A stretch of 64,000 bases of DNA from Halomonas sp. NO4 (GTDB lineage: Bacteria > Pseudomonadota > Gammaproteobacteria > Pseudomonadales > Halomonadaceae): contig NZ_WHMA01000001.1 in NCBI RefSeq assembly GCF_010994375.1, positions 88,978 through 152,977 of the forward strand. The letters run 5' to 3'. The position numbers and the translations under genes were made by a program. The notes below the pieces were generated by a model. The model ran no database searches. It was not told the origin of the DNA and was given only the letters and a program-made list of their open reading frames with translations. Positions 8,906-20,917 of the stretch are shown one piece after another (within the stretch, counting starts at the first letter, position 1; every line of letters begins with the position of its first letter).

Positions 8906-10780
8906 ATGATGGTAAAACGCGTGATCGCCTGCCTGGGGGCCATGATCGTGGGCCTGGGCCTGGCCCAGGGGGCAGCGGCCCTCGAGGCTCGCATCGACGG
9001 GATCGAGGGTGAAGCGGCGGACAACGTGCGCTACTACCTGAGCGACCTGGAGGCCGAGCAGTATGGCCGCGAGCGGCTGGTGGGCGAGATCCGGCGGCGA
9101 ATCCGCGAGGCGCTGCGCGTGTATGGCTACTATGAGCCCACCATCGAGCCGCGGCTCGAGGAGAGCGACCCGCCTCGCGAGGTGGCGCTCACCATCGAGC
9201 CCGGCCCCCAGGTGCGCATCGAGACGCTGGAGCTGAACCTCAGCGGGGACGCCGCGAACGATCCGCCGTTTCGCGAGGTGTTCGACGACTTCCCCCTTAC
9301 GGAGGGCGATCCCCTGGCCCACGCCCCCTGGGATCGCATGCGCAGCCGCCTGGCGGGTCTCTCCCTGGAGCGCGGCTACTTCGACTGGCGCTTCGTCGAG
9401 CGGCGCATGGAAGTGCGCCCCTTTGCCCAGAGTGCGCGCCTCTACCTGACGCTCGACAGCGGCCCCCGCTATCGCTTCGGCAACGTCGCTATACGGGGCA
9501 GCCACATCGAACCGGCACGGCTGCGGCGCATGGCCCCCTTTCGTGCCGGCGACCCCTACCGCGCCGGTGACGTGGCCGTCTACTCCCAGCGCCTGGGCCA
9601 GGCCGGCTGGTTCGACTCGATCAGCGTGCGCCCCCGCCTGGACGACGAGCGCGAACTCGCCCTCCCGCCCGCCACGCTCGGCTGGTGGCGGGTCGTGGCC
9701 ACCGAAGGGGAAGGGGGGCTGGATCGCGAGCGCGAGGCCTCCCTCGAGCCGCGCGTCGCCGCCTCGGCCCTGGAGGCCGTGACCAGCCTGACGGCCTCGG
9801 CAACCCCCGAGATGCCCATCGACGTGGTAGTGACGCCGGCCGACCGTCACCAGTTCGAGGTCGGCGTGGGTTATGCCACCGACGTGGGGCCACGGCTGCG
9901 CTTCTCCTGGCACCAGCCGTGGATCAATCGGCTGGGGCACAGTCTCGATCACGACCTCTATCTCTCGGCGCCGGAACAGCGTTTCACCGGAACCTATCTG
10001 ATGCCGCTGGATAACCCCCTGCGCGACCAGTACCGCCTGCAATACGGCCTGCGCCACCTCGACAACGAGGACACGCGGACCCTCGAGAGCACCGTGGAGT
10101 TCGCGCGGCGCTGGGAGTTCGAGAATCGCTGGGTGCAGACGCTCTTTGTGCGCGCCACCTTCGAGGACTTCACCCAGGGGGGGGAGGCCGACAGCGTCCT
10201 CATCTACTACCCCGGCATCAGCTGGTCGCGCACCCGAACCCGAAACCCCCGCTTTCCCACCTGGGGCGACCGGCAGCGATTCGGTATCGAGTACTCCAGC
10301 TCCCTGTGGGGTTCCGATGCGGATTTCCTGCGTCTCACCGGCGACACCGAGTGGATCCGTATGCTGGGTGACGACAACCGTTTCGTCGGCCGTGTCGGAA
10401 TGGGGGCCATCCAGACCGATGACTTCTCGCAGATACCACCGTCGCTGCGCTTTTTCACTGGCGGTGACCGCAGCGTGCGCGGCTACGCCTACGAGAGCCT
10501 GGCGCCGCGCAACGCCGAGGGCGAGTTGCGCGGCGGCGAGCAGCTGCTCACGACCAGCCTGGAGTACCAGCGGCGAGTTACCGGTGACTGGTGGGCGGCG
10601 GCCTTCGTCGATACCGGCGACGCCTTCGACGACTGGTGGCCCGAGACCCTCAACACCGGCGCCGGCCTCGGCGTGCGTTGGGTCTCCCCGGTGGGGCCGA
10701 TCCGCGTCGACATCGCCCACCCCTTCGACGACGAGGAGGATGCGTGGCGCCTGCACTTCGCCATAGGTCCGGAATTCTGA
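8906..10780 (+). CDS. tamA: Translocation and assembly module protein TamA
   Basis: TamA is an Omp85-family outer-membrane protein that works with TamB in outer-membrane biogenesis. The 624-residue product has a signal peptide (ending around GAAALEA), POTRA-type repeats over about residues 25-260 (FGNVAIRGSHIEPARL is one POTRA-like segment) and a C-terminal 16-strand barrel from about residue 310, including the lid-loop type motif FFTGGDRSVRGY and a final strand ending WRLHFAIGPEF. The ATG at 8906 follows GGGGA at 8894-8898; a second ATG comes right after. The stop overlaps the tamB start by one base. Confidence 0.94.
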   Translation: MMVKRVIACLGAMIVGLGLAQGAAALEARIDGIEGEAADNVRYYLSDLEAEQYGRERLVGEIRRRIREALRVYGYYEPTIEPRLEESDPPREVALTIEPGPQVRIETLELNLSGDAANDPPFREVFDDFPLTEGDPLAHAPWDRMRSRLAGLSLERGYFDWRFVERRMEVRPFAQSARLYLTLDSGPRYRFGNVAIRGSHIEPARLRRMAPFRAGDPYRAGDVAVYSQRLGQAGWFDSISVRPRLDDERELALPPATLGWWRVVATEGEGGLDREREASLEPRVAASALEAVTSLTASATPEMPIDVVVTPADRHQFEVGVGYATDVGPRLRFSWHQPWINRLGHSLDHDLYLSAPEQRFTGTYLMPLDNPLRDQYRLQYGLRHLDNEDTRTLESTVEFARRWEFENRWVQTLFVRATFEDFTQGGEADSVLIYYPGISWSRTRTRNPRFPTWGDRQRFGIEYSSSLWGSDADFLRLTGDTEWIRMLGDDNRFVGRVGMGAIQTDDFSQIPPSLRFFTGGDRSVRGYAYESLAPRNAEGELRGGEQLLTTSLEYQRRVTGDWWAAAFVDTGDAFDDWWPETLNTGAGLGVRWVSPVGPIRVDIAHPFDDEEDAWRLHFAIGPEF

Positions 10781-13700
10781 TGCGTCGTTTTGCGAGAAGT
10801 CGTGCCCTGATTCGTGCCCTGCTGGGCCTGGCGATCGCCCTTCCGCTGTGGTGCCTGGGCCTCGTGCTCCTGGTGCTGGGCCTCGCCCTGTCGCCCTGGG
10901 GCACGGGGCTGTTGCTGGAAGAGGGCGCCAAGCGCGGCTATTACCAGCTCGAGGCCGCCGAGGGGGCGCCACTCGACCGCCTGGTGCTGCATGGCCTGCG
11001 TGTCGAGGCAGGGCCGGCGTCTGTGGCTGTCGACCGGTTCGAGCTGGCCTGGGCCGAGGACTGCCTGCTGCGCGGGCGGCTATGCCTCGACCGGCTCGCT
11101 GCCCAAGGGGCTCAGGTACGGCTGAGTCGCAGCGAGGCAGAAGCGGCGGACAGCCCCGAGCCCACCGGCGAGGCGCCCGGCGAGATCCGACTGCCGCTGC
11201 CCGTGGTGCTGCGCGAGCTCAGCCTCGTCGATGTGTCTGTCCGGCTCGCCGACGGCACCCAGCTGCACTTCGACGACTTCACTTCCGGGGCCGAGGCCGA
11301 GGCCTCCTCGCTGACGCTGTCGCCGACGCGACTGACGGGGCTCCACCTGGCCCTGCCGCTGTCGGCCGGCGCGCGCCTGGCCCTCAGCCAGGCGGAACAC
11401 GAGGGGCCCCGTCTAACCGCCGAAGCCATCGACGCGACCGTAGCCGCCCAGTCGCCGCTGCCGGCGGGGGCCGCCGCCGAACTCGAGGGCCTTGCGGACA
11501 CGCCACCAGCGGAGCGGGAGCGTCTGACCCTGCCCAGCATTGCCTTTCCGCTGGACATCTCGGTGCCCGAACTGGTGGTCGAGGACATCCTCCTCACGGG
11601 GCCCATCGACTACCAGGTGCGGCGTCTCGCCCTGACGCTCTCGGCAAGCGACCATACCCTGGAGGTGGCGCCCCTCGAAGTGGCGAGCCGGGATGTGGAT
11701 GCACGGCTCTCGGCCCGCGTGGAGCTGCGCGACGACTATCCGCTCGAGGCGCGCCTGGAGAGCGCCCTGTGGTTGCCCGAACGCTTCCCGGCGCTGGCCG
11801 GCGAACGCCTGACGCTCGACCTGCAGGGCAGCCTGGCCGCGCTCGAGGCCCAGCTCCGCGCCCGCGGCCCCGTCCAGGCCGACCTGCAAGCCCGCCTCGA
11901 TGCCCTGGACCCGACCCTGCCGTTCACCGCCTCGCTGGACAGCCCGCTGCTGCAGTGGCCGCTTCCGTCCCCCTCCGCCGTCACCCCAGATAGTGAGGAG
12001 GCGGCAGAACCCGCCGGCGCCGAGCCCTATCTGGCCGAGGACTTGGCGCTGCGCCTGGAGGGCAACCTCACCGACTACCGCGCGTCACTGTCGACCCAGC
12101 TCGAGGGGCCGCAGATCCCGCGTACCCGGGTGGCACTCTCGGGCAGCGGTGACCGCACGCACTTTGCCTGGACGCCGCTGTCGCTCACTCTGGGGCGCGC
12201 CTCCGCAGTGAGTCGGGGCCAGGTCGCCTGGGACGACGGCCTGGCGGTCGAGGCCGGATTGCGCCTCGACAACATCGACCCGGGGCGCTTCACCGAGGCC
12301 GTGCAGGGACAGCTGAGCGGGGATCTCCAACTGAGCTTTCGCCAGACGGCGGCGGGCTGGCGGGTGTCGATACCCGAGGTGGCCATCGAGGGCGAGCTGG
12401 CCGAGCGGCCACTGTCGCTCCAGACAAGGCTCTCCGGCGACAGCGACATGCGTTGGCAGATCGAGCGCTTCGATTTCCGCCAGGGCGACAACCGCCTGAC
12501 TGCCAGTGGCGAGGTGGCCGAGACGGCCCTCGACCTGAGCGGCGAGATCGCCATGCCGGCGCTGGCCTCCCTGCACGAGGCCCTGGGCGGCTCGCTGCGC
12601 GGCGAGTTCACCACCTCGGGGAGCCTCGAGTCGCCACAAATTGAGCTGGCCCTGGACGGTGAGGGGCTCGCCTTCGCCGAGAATCGCGTGACGACGCTGC
12701 GGCTGGCGGGGGAGGCCAGCGGCATCGACGACCCCGCCTTCGACCTTGCCCTCGACGTCGGTGGCGTGGCTGCCGGCGGTCAGCGGCTGGAGTCGCTGCG
12801 CCTCGAGCTGGCGGGTCGCCTCTCCGACCATCGCCTGACGCTCGACGTCAGCGGCGGCGAGGGGCTGCCGGTGAGTACCGCCGCCCTGCGCCTGGCGGGC
12901 GGGCTCTCGGAGGATCGCCAGCGCTACCGCGGCACGCTCGATCCGCTGAACGTCGCCAGCGACTACGGCGACCTGGCCCTGGCAGAGGCCCTGGCCTTCG
13001 AGATCAACCTGCCGCAAGCGCAGGGCCAGGTGCAGCCCTTCTGCCTGCGCCGCGACCAGGGCGGGCAGTTGTGCCTCGACGAGGCCATGACCGCCAGTGC
13101 CGAGCAGGGCCGGGCGGCGCTGTCGTTGCGTGAGCTGCCCATGGGCCTGATCGAGACCTGGCTGCCCGAGACCTGGCAGGTGGAAGGCGAGAGCGGCCTG
13201 ACCCTGATGGCCGAGTGGCAAGGCGGCGGCGCCGACTGGCAGGCCACTGCCGAGCTGGCGAGCCGTGTCGCGGTGACCGGGGAGGACGCCTACGGCCAGC
13301 CCTGGGAGCTGCCCGCCTCGCGCCTCGACGCCACCCTGGAGGCAACCGCGGATCGCGCCGACCTGGACCTGACCCTGGGCCTGGCCGAATCGGGCCGCGT
13401 GGCGCTGACCCTGGCGATTGCCGAGCCGCTGGAGGCAGGGCGCCTGGAGGGCGAGCTGCGCCTCGATGACCTCCAGCTGTCGCGCTATCGTACCCTGGTG
13501 GTGGGCCTCGAGACCCTGGAGGGAACGCTGGAGGGCGACGTGACGATCGCCGGGAACCGGGAAGCGCCGAGCCTCGATGGCCAGGTGTCGCTGGCCGGGT
13601 TGCAGGTGAGCGGCGCCGACGTCCCGGTGGTGGTGCGGGACGGCGAGCTGCGGGTCGATTTCGCCGGGGACAATGCGCGCATCGACGGTTTCCTGGCCGC

Positions 13701-14799
13701 CGAGGAGGGGCGGCTGGCCATCGGCGGCGATGCCGCCTGGCCGGCCCCCGATGACTGGGAGCTGGACATCGCCCTCGACGGCACCGCGGAGCCCCTGCTG
13801 GTTGCTCTGCCAGCGTTTGGTCGGTTGCGCGTGGCCCCGGACATGCGCGTGCGCATCGACCCGGGACTGCTGCAGGTACGCGGCCAGGTGCAGGTGCCCT
13901 GGGCGCGACTCGAGGTCGGCCAGCGGCCCGAGGCCGCGGTGAGCCCCAGCCCCGACGAGGTGATCATCACCGAGCGTGAAGACGCCCGCCGCCGCGAGGC
14001 AGCACAGGCGGCGGATGGCGCCGACGCCACCACCGCCGCAGCGCTCAACGAGGCGGGCATGGCGGTGGACGTCCAGATCGACCTGCGCCTCGGCCCCGAC
14101 ATGGAGCTCGAGGCCTACGGGCTCAGCTCCGGCCTGGATGGCACCCTCGAGGTGCGCCAGCAGAACGGCCCGGTGCAACTCTTCGGCGACGTCAACCTGA
14201 CCGACGGGCGTTTCCGCGCCTTCGGTCAGGACCTGCTCATCCGCCAGGGCGCGCTGCTGTTCAGCGGGCCGCCCGATCAGCCGCTGCTCGACTTCGAGGC
14301 GATCCGCAATCCCGAGGTCACCGAGGATGGCGTGGTCGCCGGCTTGCGCGTCGAGGGGTTTGCCGCCGCGCCCAACCTGACCATCTTCGCCGAGCCGGCG
14401 ATGGACGAGGCGCGGGCGCTCTCCTACCTTCTGCGCGGGCGAGCGCCCAGCGACAGCGACACCGATGGGGCCCTGACCTCGGCGCTGGTCGGCCTGACGG
14501 TGGGGCAGACCGGGGGCGCGGTGGGCGCCATCGGTCAGGCTTTCGGCATCGGCGACCTCAGCCTCGAGACCGCCGGCGGCGGCGAGGACAGCCAGGTGGT
14601 GGTCAGCGGCTATCTCACCGAGGACTTGCGCGTCAGCTACGGGGTGGGGATCTTCTCGCCGATCGCCGAGCTGGCCCTGCGCTACACCCTGTGGCGAAAT
14701 CTCTACCTGGAGGCGGTTTCCGGAGCCGCGCAGGCGGTCGACCTGGTGTACACCTTCAGCCGACCGGGCAACCCGCCGGAGATCGACTCGTCGCGCTGA
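10780..14799 (+). CDS. tamB: Translocation and assembly module protein TamB
   Basis: TamB is an inner-membrane-anchored, very long periplasmic protein of the AsmA-like group thought to bridge to TamA and to move lipids to the outer membrane. The 1339-residue product has one N-terminal transmembrane helix (about residues 12-40) followed by about 1000 residues of repetitive beta-strand-rich sequence with alternating hydrophobic residues, and a C-terminal DUF490 region (about 980-1339) containing [33 protein letters not shown] and [20 protein letters not shown]. The ATG overlaps the tamA stop. A long antisense reading frame across this gene is a composition artefact. Confidence 0.95.
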   Translation: MRRFARSRALIRALLGLAIALPLWCLGLVLLVLGLALSPWGTGLLLEEGAKRGYYQLEAAEGAPLDRLVLHGLRVEAGPASVAVDRFELAWAEDCLLRGRLCLDRLAAQGAQVRLSRSEAEAADSPEPTGEAPGEIRLPLPVVLRELSLVDVSVRLADGTQLHFDDFTSGAEAEASSLTLSPTRLTGLHLALPLSAGARLALSQAEHEGPRLTAEAIDATVAAQSPLPAGAAAELEGLADTPPAERERLTLPSIAFPLDISVPELVVEDILLTGPIDYQVRRLALTLSASDHTLEVAPLEVASRDVDARLSARVELRDDYPLEARLESALWLPERFPALAGERLTLDLQGSLAALEAQLRARGPVQADLQARLDALDPTLPFTASLDSPLLQWPLPSPSAVTPDSEEAAEPAGAEPYLAEDLALRLEGNLTDYRASLSTQLEGPQIPRTRVALSGSGDRTHFAWTPLSLTLGRASAVSRGQVAWDDGLAVEAGLRLDNIDPGRFTEAVQGQLSGDLQLSFRQTAAGWRVSIPEVAIEGELAERPLSLQTRLSGDSDMRWQIERFDFRQGDNRLTASGEVAETALDLSGEIAMPALASLHEALGGSLRGEFTTSGSLESPQIELALDGEGLAFAENRVTTLRLAGEASGIDDPAFDLALDVGGVAAGGQRLESLRLELAGRLSDHRLTLDVSGGEGLPVSTAALRLAGGLSEDRQRYRGTLDPLNVASDYGDLALAEALAFEINLPQAQGQVQPFCLRRDQGGQLCLDEAMTASAEQGRAALSLRELPMGLIETWLPETWQVEGESGLTLMAEWQGGGADWQATAELASRVAVTGEDAYGQPWELPASRLDATLEATADRADLDLTLGLAESGRVALTLAIAEPLEAGRLEGELRLDDLQLSRYRTLVVGLETLEGTLEGDVTIAGNREAPSLDGQVSLAGLQVSGADVPVVVRDGELRVDFAGDNARIDGFLAAEEGRLAIGGDAAWPAPDDWELDIALDGTAEPLLVALPAFGRLRVAPDMRVRIDPGLLQVRGQVQVPWARLEVGQRPEAAVSPSPDEVIITEREDARRREAAQAADGADATTAAALNEAGMAVDVQIDLRLGPDMELEAYGLSSGLDGTLEVRQQNGPVQLFGDVNLTDGRFRAFGQDLLIRQGALLFSGPPDQPLLDFEAIRNPEVTEDGVVAGLRVEGFAAAPNLTIFAEPAMDEARALSYLLRGRAPSDSDTDGALTSALVGLTVGQTGGAVGAIGQAFGIGDLSLETAGGGEDSQVVVSGYLTEDLRVSYGVGIFSPIAELALRYTLWRNLYLEAVSGAAQAVDLVYTFSRPGNPPEIDSSR

Positions 14800-14870
14800 A
14801 GGACCGTCGTGCAAGGCCCCCTGGCTTTCTTCCATACTGCATCATGACATCGCCACACAGGGAGACGCCC

Positions 14871-15482
14871 ATGATCATCGACCCATCCCGCGCCCTGCCG
14901 GGGCGCGAGTCACCGCTGTCGATCAGCGGCGTGCACGCCGTCACCGGTCGCTCCATGCTGCCGCCCTTTCCCGAAGGGCACGAAGAGATCGTGCTCGGCC
15001 TGGGCTGTTTCTGGGGCGCCGAGCGTCTCTTCTGGGAGCTGCCGGGCGTCTACGTCACGGCGGTGGGGTATGCCGGCGGGGTGACGCCCAACCCCACCTA
15101 CGAGGAGACCTGCACCGGCCTGACCGGCCACGCCGAGGTGGTGCGCGTGGTCTTCGATCCCGCCCGGCTCGCGCTGGAGGAACTCTTGCGGGTGTTCTGG
15201 GAGGCCCACGACCCCACTCAGGGCATGCGCCAGGGCAACGATGTCGGCAGCCAGTACCGTTCGGCGATCTACACCACTCGCGAGGCGCAGCGGGACGTGG
15301 CCGAGCGCAGCCGCGATGCCTACCAGCGTGCCCTCGACCGGGCGGGCCGGGGGCGCATCACCACCGAGATCGCGCCCCTCGAGGCCTTCTACCCGGCCGA
15401 GGAGTACCATCAGCAGTACCTGCACAAGAATCCCCTCGGTTACTGCGGCCTCAAGGGCACGGGCGTCAGCTGTCCGATCTGA
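14871..15482 (+). CDS. msrA: Peptide-methionine (S)-S-oxide reductase MsrA
   Basis: MsrA repairs oxidised methionine residues (S epimer). The 203-residue protein has the active-site motif [16 protein letters not shown] near residue 46 with the nucleophilic Cys, followed by [25 protein letters not shown] and [11 protein letters not shown]. The C-terminal [12 protein letters not shown] provides the resolving cysteines. N-terminal length matches the E. coli type. ATG at 14871 follows GGAG at 14861-14864. Its last 17 bases overlap the convergent YheT-type gene, so the transcripts are complementary at their ends. Confidence 0.95.
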   Translation: MIIDPSRALPGRESPLSISGVHAVTGRSMLPPFPEGHEEIVLGLGCFWGAERLFWELPGVYVTAVGYAGGVTPNPTYEETCTGLTGHAEVVRVVFDPARLALEELLRVFWEAHDPTQGMRQGNDVGSQYRSAIYTTREAQRDVAERSRDAYQRALDRAGRGRITTEIAPLEAFYPAEEYHQQYLHKNPLGYCGLKGTGVSCPI

Positions 15483-16503
15483 CGCGGCGACTGTCCCGCG
15501 GCTGACAGGGCACGGGAGGGGTGGCCCAGTCGGTCAGCTCCTTGGCCAGGCGACGAGAGAGCCAGGGACGCAGGCGGCCCTGGCGCCCCTCGAGGAAGCC
15601 GACGTGACCGCCGTGGCGGGCGATCTCCAGGCGCACGGCGTCGCTGGGGGGCGGCAGCCGGGTGAAGAGGTCGCGGGATGTGAAGGGGTCGTCCTCGGCA
15701 TGCAGGATCAAGGTCGGCAGCTCGATCTCGCCGAGCAGGCGTCCCGCCGAGGCGCGACGATAGTAGTCGTCGGCGTCGTCGAAGTCGTGCAGGGGGGCGG
15801 TGACCGCGTCGTCATAGGCGCGCAGGCTGCGAAGGCCCGCCAGCTGACGGGCGTCGAGGGAGAGCGGAAAGTCGTCGTCGGCCAGCTTGCGGCGCACCTT
15901 GGCCTTGAGCGAGCGAAGCAGGTGGCGCTCGTAGACCCGCGCGAACCCTCGGTGCAGGCTGTCGGCACTGGCGGCAAGGTCGAGCGGGGCGCTGATCACG
16001 ATGGCGCCGGCGAGATCCAGTCCGTCGCCGCCCTGCTCGGCGACCAGCTTGAGCAGCATGTTGCCGCCCAGCGAGACGCCGACGGCCACCTTGAGCGCAT
16101 GGGGATAGCGGTGGGCCAGCTGGCCGATCAGCCAGTAGGCGTCCGCGGTGTCGCCGCTGTGATAGGCGCGCGGCAGGCGATTGGGCTGGGTGCCGCAGCC
16201 GCGGAAGTGCATGAGCACGGCGCGCCAACCGAGGCGAGTAGCGGTGCCCAGCAGCCAGCGCGCATAGGGAGAGGCAAGGGAGCCTTCCAGGCCGTGGAAG
16301 AGCACCAGGATCGGCGCCTGCAGGTCGCGCGGCGCCGGCTGGGCCCAGGCGAGTTCGACGAAGTCGCCGTCGGGCAGCTCGAGGATCTCCCGACGGTGGG
16401 CAAGGCGCTGGCGTGGCAGCAGGCGCGGCAGCAGTGTCTGCACGTGCGGATTGGCAAGCCCTCGAGGCGGCTGAAAATCGGCAATGTGCAGGTGGCCGGC
16501 CAT
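15466..16503 (-). CDS. YheT-family alpha/beta hydrolase
   Basis: This 345-residue protein belongs to the YheT branch of alpha/beta hydrolases, whose natural substrates are unsettled. The start [28 protein letters not shown] is typical of the branch. The oxyanion-loop motif LFHGLEGS is near residue 76, the nucleophile elbow GVSLGGNM near residue 150, an acid candidate lies in LHAEDDPFT, and the catalytic His in HGGHVGF. ATG at 16503 is used. It is 20 bases downstream of pepQ on the same strand and converges on msrA with a 17-base overlap. Confidence 0.9.
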   Translation of the reverse strand: MAGHLHIADFQPPRGLANPHVQTLLPRLLPRQRLAHRREILELPDGDFVELAWAQPAPRDLQAPILVLFHGLEGSLASPYARWLLGTATRLGWRAVLMHFRGCGTQPNRLPRAYHSGDTADAYWLIGQLAHRYPHALKVAVGVSLGGNMLLKLVAEQGGDGLDLAGAIVISAPLDLAASADSLHRGFARVYERHLLRSLKAKVRRKLADDDFPLSLDARQLAGLRSLRAYDDAVTAPLHDFDDADDYYRRASAGRLLGEIELPTLILHAEDDPFTSRDLFTRLPPPSDAVRLEIARHGGHVGFLEGRQGRLRPWLSRRLAKELTDWATPPVPCQPRDSRRVRSDS

Positions 16504-16523
16504 GATGGGTTCACTCGCTGCGC

Positions 16524-17831
16524 TTAGGGCTCGGGCGTCAGGTTGTCGGCGCCGTGGCGGGTGATCCGCACGTTGTCCTCGATACGGATGCCGCCATGGG
16601 AGGCCAGTCGTTCCACCTTGGCCCAGTCGATGTCGGCGGCCACCGACGATTCCCGCAGCGGCGCCAGCAGCATCGGGATCACATAACATCCAGGTTCTAT
16701 GGTGACCACCATTCCCGCTTCCAGTTCACGCGTCAGTCGTAACGCCGGGTCGGCCTCTGGCGGTGGCAGCGGGGTGCCGTCGGCGGCGCTCCGCCCGGCC
16801 ACGTCATGTACCTGCAAGCCTAGCAGGTGGCCGAGCCCGTGGGGGCAGAAGGCGCGGGTGATGCCGTTTTCCACGGCGGCCTCGGCGCTGCAGCCGACCA
16901 GGCCGTGCTCGACCAGCAGCGCAGCCAGTTCGCGATGCATGCGCTGGTGCAGGGCGACGAAGGAGACGCCCGGTGCCAGGCTCGCCACCAGGCGGTCTTT
17001 GAGCGCCGTCATGCCAGCGATAAGCGTGGCGAAGAGCGGCTCGGCGTCGGGCCCGGCCCAACTGCGGGTGATGTCGGCGCAGTAGCCACGATGGCGATGC
17101 CCCGCATCCACCAGCAGGCTGTGGCGCCGGGCCGGCGGGGCGGTGTCATAGTGCTGGTAGTGCAGTACGCCCCCGTGGGCGTTGAGGCCCACGATGTTGC
17201 CGTAGGGCACCTCGCTCTCGCGCTGCCGCGAGGCGGCGAGATAGGCGAGCTGGATATCGAGCTCGGCTGCGTGGCCGTCGAGAAAGGCGTCGCGGGCCGC
17301 CCGGTGGCCGGCCATGGCCTGGCGATTGGCGTCGCGCAGGCACGCGACCTCGTAGTCGCTCTTGCGCACCCGCCCCTCGTCCAACTCGGCGGTGAGCCTC
17401 GGCGGATTGAGCGCTGCGCCGAGGGAGGCGGCGATCTCGGGGGCTACCTCGCCAAGTATCGCGTAGCGACCGGCGGGCAGGGTCGGGGGCTGCTCGAAAC
17501 GCCCTTTTTCGATCACGAAGCGATCGACCCAGGCCTCGTCGGGCAGGCGGGCGGGCCGGTGCCAGAAGTCGTCGGGGGCATGGAAATAGAGCCTCGGGCG
17601 CTCGCCGGGGCGGATCAGCAGCCAGCAGTGGGCGAGCCCCGGCATCGGCACCCAGTGCAGGAGGTGGGCGTAGGTGGCGAAGCTCGCCGCCTGATCGTCG
17701 GCGAAGTGGTAATGCGGGTGACCGCTGTAGAGCAGCACGCCGTCCAGATCGTGGCGGGCTAGTGTGGCGGCGTAGGCGCTCTCGAGGGCGTCCAGGTGGC
17801 CTGCATGAAGGGTGTCGAAGTCGGGGGGCAT
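16524..17831 (-). CDS. pepQ: Xaa-Pro dipeptidase PepQ
   Basis: PepQ is a cytoplasmic dimetal peptidase that cleaves dipeptides with C-terminal proline. The 435-residue product has an N-terminal creatinase-like domain and a C-terminal pita-bread domain with the expected metal ligands: Asp in VDAGHRHRGYCADITRSW, His in HGLGHLLGLQVHD, Glu in TIEPGCYVI and Glu in GIRIEDNVRI. Length is close to the E. coli protein (443). It sits between a YheT hydrolase and a LysR regulator on the same strand and near a dipeptide uptake operon, which fits peptide use as a nutrient source. Confidence 0.94.
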   Translation of the reverse strand: MPPDFDTLHAGHLDALESAYAATLARHDLDGVLLYSGHPHYHFADDQAASFATYAHLLHWVPMPGLAHCWLLIRPGERPRLYFHAPDDFWHRPARLPDEAWVDRFVIEKGRFEQPPTLPAGRYAILGEVAPEIAASLGAALNPPRLTAELDEGRVRKSDYEVACLRDANRQAMAGHRAARDAFLDGHAAELDIQLAYLAASRQRESEVPYGNIVGLNAHGGVLHYQHYDTAPPARRHSLLVDAGHRHRGYCADITRSWAGPDAEPLFATLIAGMTALKDRLVASLAPGVSFVALHQRMHRELAALLVEHGLVGCSAEAAVENGITRAFCPHGLGHLLGLQVHDVAGRSAADGTPLPPPEADPALRLTRELEAGMVVTIEPGCYVIPMLLAPLRESSVAADIDWAKVERLASHGGIRIEDNVRITRHGADNLTPEP

Positions 17832-17854
17832 GCTGGGTCTCCGAGTCGGTGCTG

Positions 17855-18763
17855 TCAGGCGGGCGTGGTCGGCAAGAGGCTCTCCCAGAAGGCGTCCAGT
17901 GCCGAGTGGGTGTCGTCGGCCCGGCGGTAGAGGCGAATCTCCAAGGGCACCTGCCAGCGCTCACCCCCGGCGGGCACCAGGGTGCCGGCGGTGAGTGCCT
18001 GGCGCACGGCGCGCTCGGGCAGCCAGCCGATGCCGTAGCCCAGGGCGACCAGCTCGCGGATATTGCCGCTCTGGATGCTCTCGTTGAGGATGCTGAAGTC
18101 CGGCGTCTCGCCGAGGCGGGCCAGGTGGGCGCGAATGGCGGCGTCGATCAGGCCGCGCGGGTGGTAGGCGATCAGCGGCAGGCGTGCCGCCCCCTCGAGG
18201 GCGAAGCGCGGCCGGCCGTCCGCTTCCGGCAGCGAGACGGGAATCAGCCGCTCCTGGCCCAGGGAGTACGAGACGAAGCCTTCGGTATCGGGCTCGGCGC
18301 CGCAGGGCGTGCGTGGCCAGTAGCAGAGCACCATGTCGCACTCCTCCCGGGCCAGCGCCCGGAAGTAGTCGTCGGCCAGCCAGCCGGTGGCGCGCAGGTA
18401 GGGCGTCACCGGCGAGGGCAGGGGCCACTGGCCGAGCCAGTGGGGCACGAAGTGCACCAGCAGACTCTGCGGTGCGGCGAGTCGGATGTGCCCGTCCTGC
18501 TGTTCGGCGAGGTGCGCCAGCCTCCGCCGTCCCTCGGCGACGCGCTGGGTGACGTCGTGACACAGCCCCAGGAACTCCTCGCCGGCGGGGGTGAGCGACA
18601 GCGGCAGGGTCTGGCGGTTGATCAGCGTGGTGCCCATCTCCTCCTCGAGCAGCTTGATGCGCCGCGAGAAGGTCGGCTGGGTGACGTTCTGCTGCTCGGC
18701 AGCCCGCGAGAAGTGCTGGGTGCGGGCCAGCGCGATGAAGTCTTCCAGCCAGCGTAGTTCCAT
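17855..18763 (-). CDS. LysR-family regulator, HypT (YjiE)-like
   Basis: A LysR-type transcription factor of 302 residues. The N-terminal winged HTH reads WLEDFIALARTQHFSRAAEQQNVTQPTFSRRI. The residues NRQTLPLSLTPAG after the HTH and GYGIGWLPERAVRQAL near the C-terminus resemble E. coli HypT (YjiE), a hypochlorite-responsive regulator, as I remember it. The inducer here is unknown. It lies 23 bases upstream of pepQ and could be co-transcribed with it, and dppF ends 58 bases away on the other side. Confidence 0.83.
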   Translation of the reverse strand: MELRWLEDFIALARTQHFSRAAEQQNVTQPTFSRRIKLLEEEMGTTLINRQTLPLSLTPAGEEFLGLCHDVTQRVAEGRRRLAHLAEQQDGHIRLAAPQSLLVHFVPHWLGQWPLPSPVTPYLRATGWLADDYFRALAREECDMVLCYWPRTPCGAEPDTEGFVSYSLGQERLIPVSLPEADGRPRFALEGAARLPLIAYHPRGLIDAAIRAHLARLGETPDFSILNESIQSGNIRELVALGYGIGWLPERAVRQALTAGTLVPAGGERWQVPLEIRLYRRADDTHSALDAFWESLLPTTPA

Positions 18764-18821
18764 GTCGTCTCCCAGGGCCGGCGGATACCAAACCGCCCAT
18801 TATGCCAGAGTCAAAGTGGGC

Positions 18822-19879
<1,058 letters not shown>

Positions 19880-19883
<4 letters not shown>

Positions 19884-20902
19884 CGTGCTGTCTCCTCGGC
19901 CGGGATGCGTTCGCGCTCGAGCATCTCGGCGACCATGTGGCAGGCCACCCGGCAGTTGCCGGAGGTGACGAACTCGGGCACCTGTGAACGACAAGCGGAG
20001 CGTTCGCTGCCGTCGACACGCTGCGTAAAACCGCAGCGCGGGTGGAAGGCGCAGCCGCTCGGCAGGTTGTCGAGCGAGGGCATGCTGCCGGGAATCTGGT
20101 TGAGGCGGCTGCCCGGGGTGGCCATCTGCGGCAGGGCGTTCATCAGCCCTTGGGTATAGGGGTGCTGGGGGTCGTTGATGATCTCCCGGGTCGGGCCCTG
20201 CTCGATCACCCGGCCGGCATACATCACCAGCATGCGCTGGGTCACCTGGCTGACCACCCCCAGGTCGTGAGTGATCAGGATCAGGCCGACGTTGTGCTTC
20301 TCGCACAGCTCCAGCAGCAGCGCCATGATCTCGGCCTGGATGGTCACGTCGAGCGCTGTGGTGGGCTCGTCGGCGATGATGATGTCGGGGTCGAGCAGCA
20401 GGGCGATGGCAATGATCACACGTTGCCGCATGCCGCCGGAGAGCTCGTGGGGGTACTGGTCGAGGCGCGCCTCGGGCGAGGGGATCTGCACCTGCTCCAG
20501 CTTGCGCAGGGCGATGGCGCGTGCCTCGCGGCTGGCGATGCGGCGGTGCGCCTTTAAGCACTCGACCATCTGCTCGCCGATGGTGAGCACCGGGTTGAGC
20601 GTCATCATCGGGTCCTGGAAGATCATCGAGATGCGGTGTCCGCGGATCTTGCGCAGCGCCCGGTCGCTCATGCCGGTGAGCTCCTGGCCGTCGAAGCGAA
20701 TGCTGCCGCCGGCAATATAGCCGGGCTTGGCGATCAGGTTGAGCAGGCTGAAGGCGGCGACCGACTTGCCGGCGCCGGATTCGCCCACGATGCCCAGCCG
20801 CTCGCCGCGGTCGAGGCTGAAGCAGACGTCGCGCAGGGCCTTGACGTCGCCGCGGCGCAGAGCAAAGCGCACGTCGAGGTGATTGACTTCGAGAAGTGAC
20901 AT
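19880..20902 (-). CDS. dppD: Dipeptide ABC transporter ATP-binding protein DppD
   Basis: Partner ATPase of DppF, 340 residues. Walker A is GESGAGKSV near residue 39, the signature is SGGMRQRVIIAIALL, Walker B is IIIADEP and the H-loop is ITHDLGVVSQ. The C-terminal cysteine region reads SGCAFHPRCGFTQRVDGSERSAC. The Q-loop FQDPMMTLNPVLTIGEQM is characteristic of the DppD/OppD branch. The gene starts 15 bases after dppC and overlaps dppF by four bases, so all cytoplasmic parts are tightly coupled. Confidence 0.93.
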
Positions 20903-20917
20903 GGGGACTCCTTGGCC

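Noticed and set aside
12085..14835. 916-codon open frame on the minus strand opposite tamB
   Set aside because: It is antisense to a well-supported gene. Its low-complexity Gly/Ala/Leu/Gln-rich translation matches no family and is typical of high-GC antisense frames.
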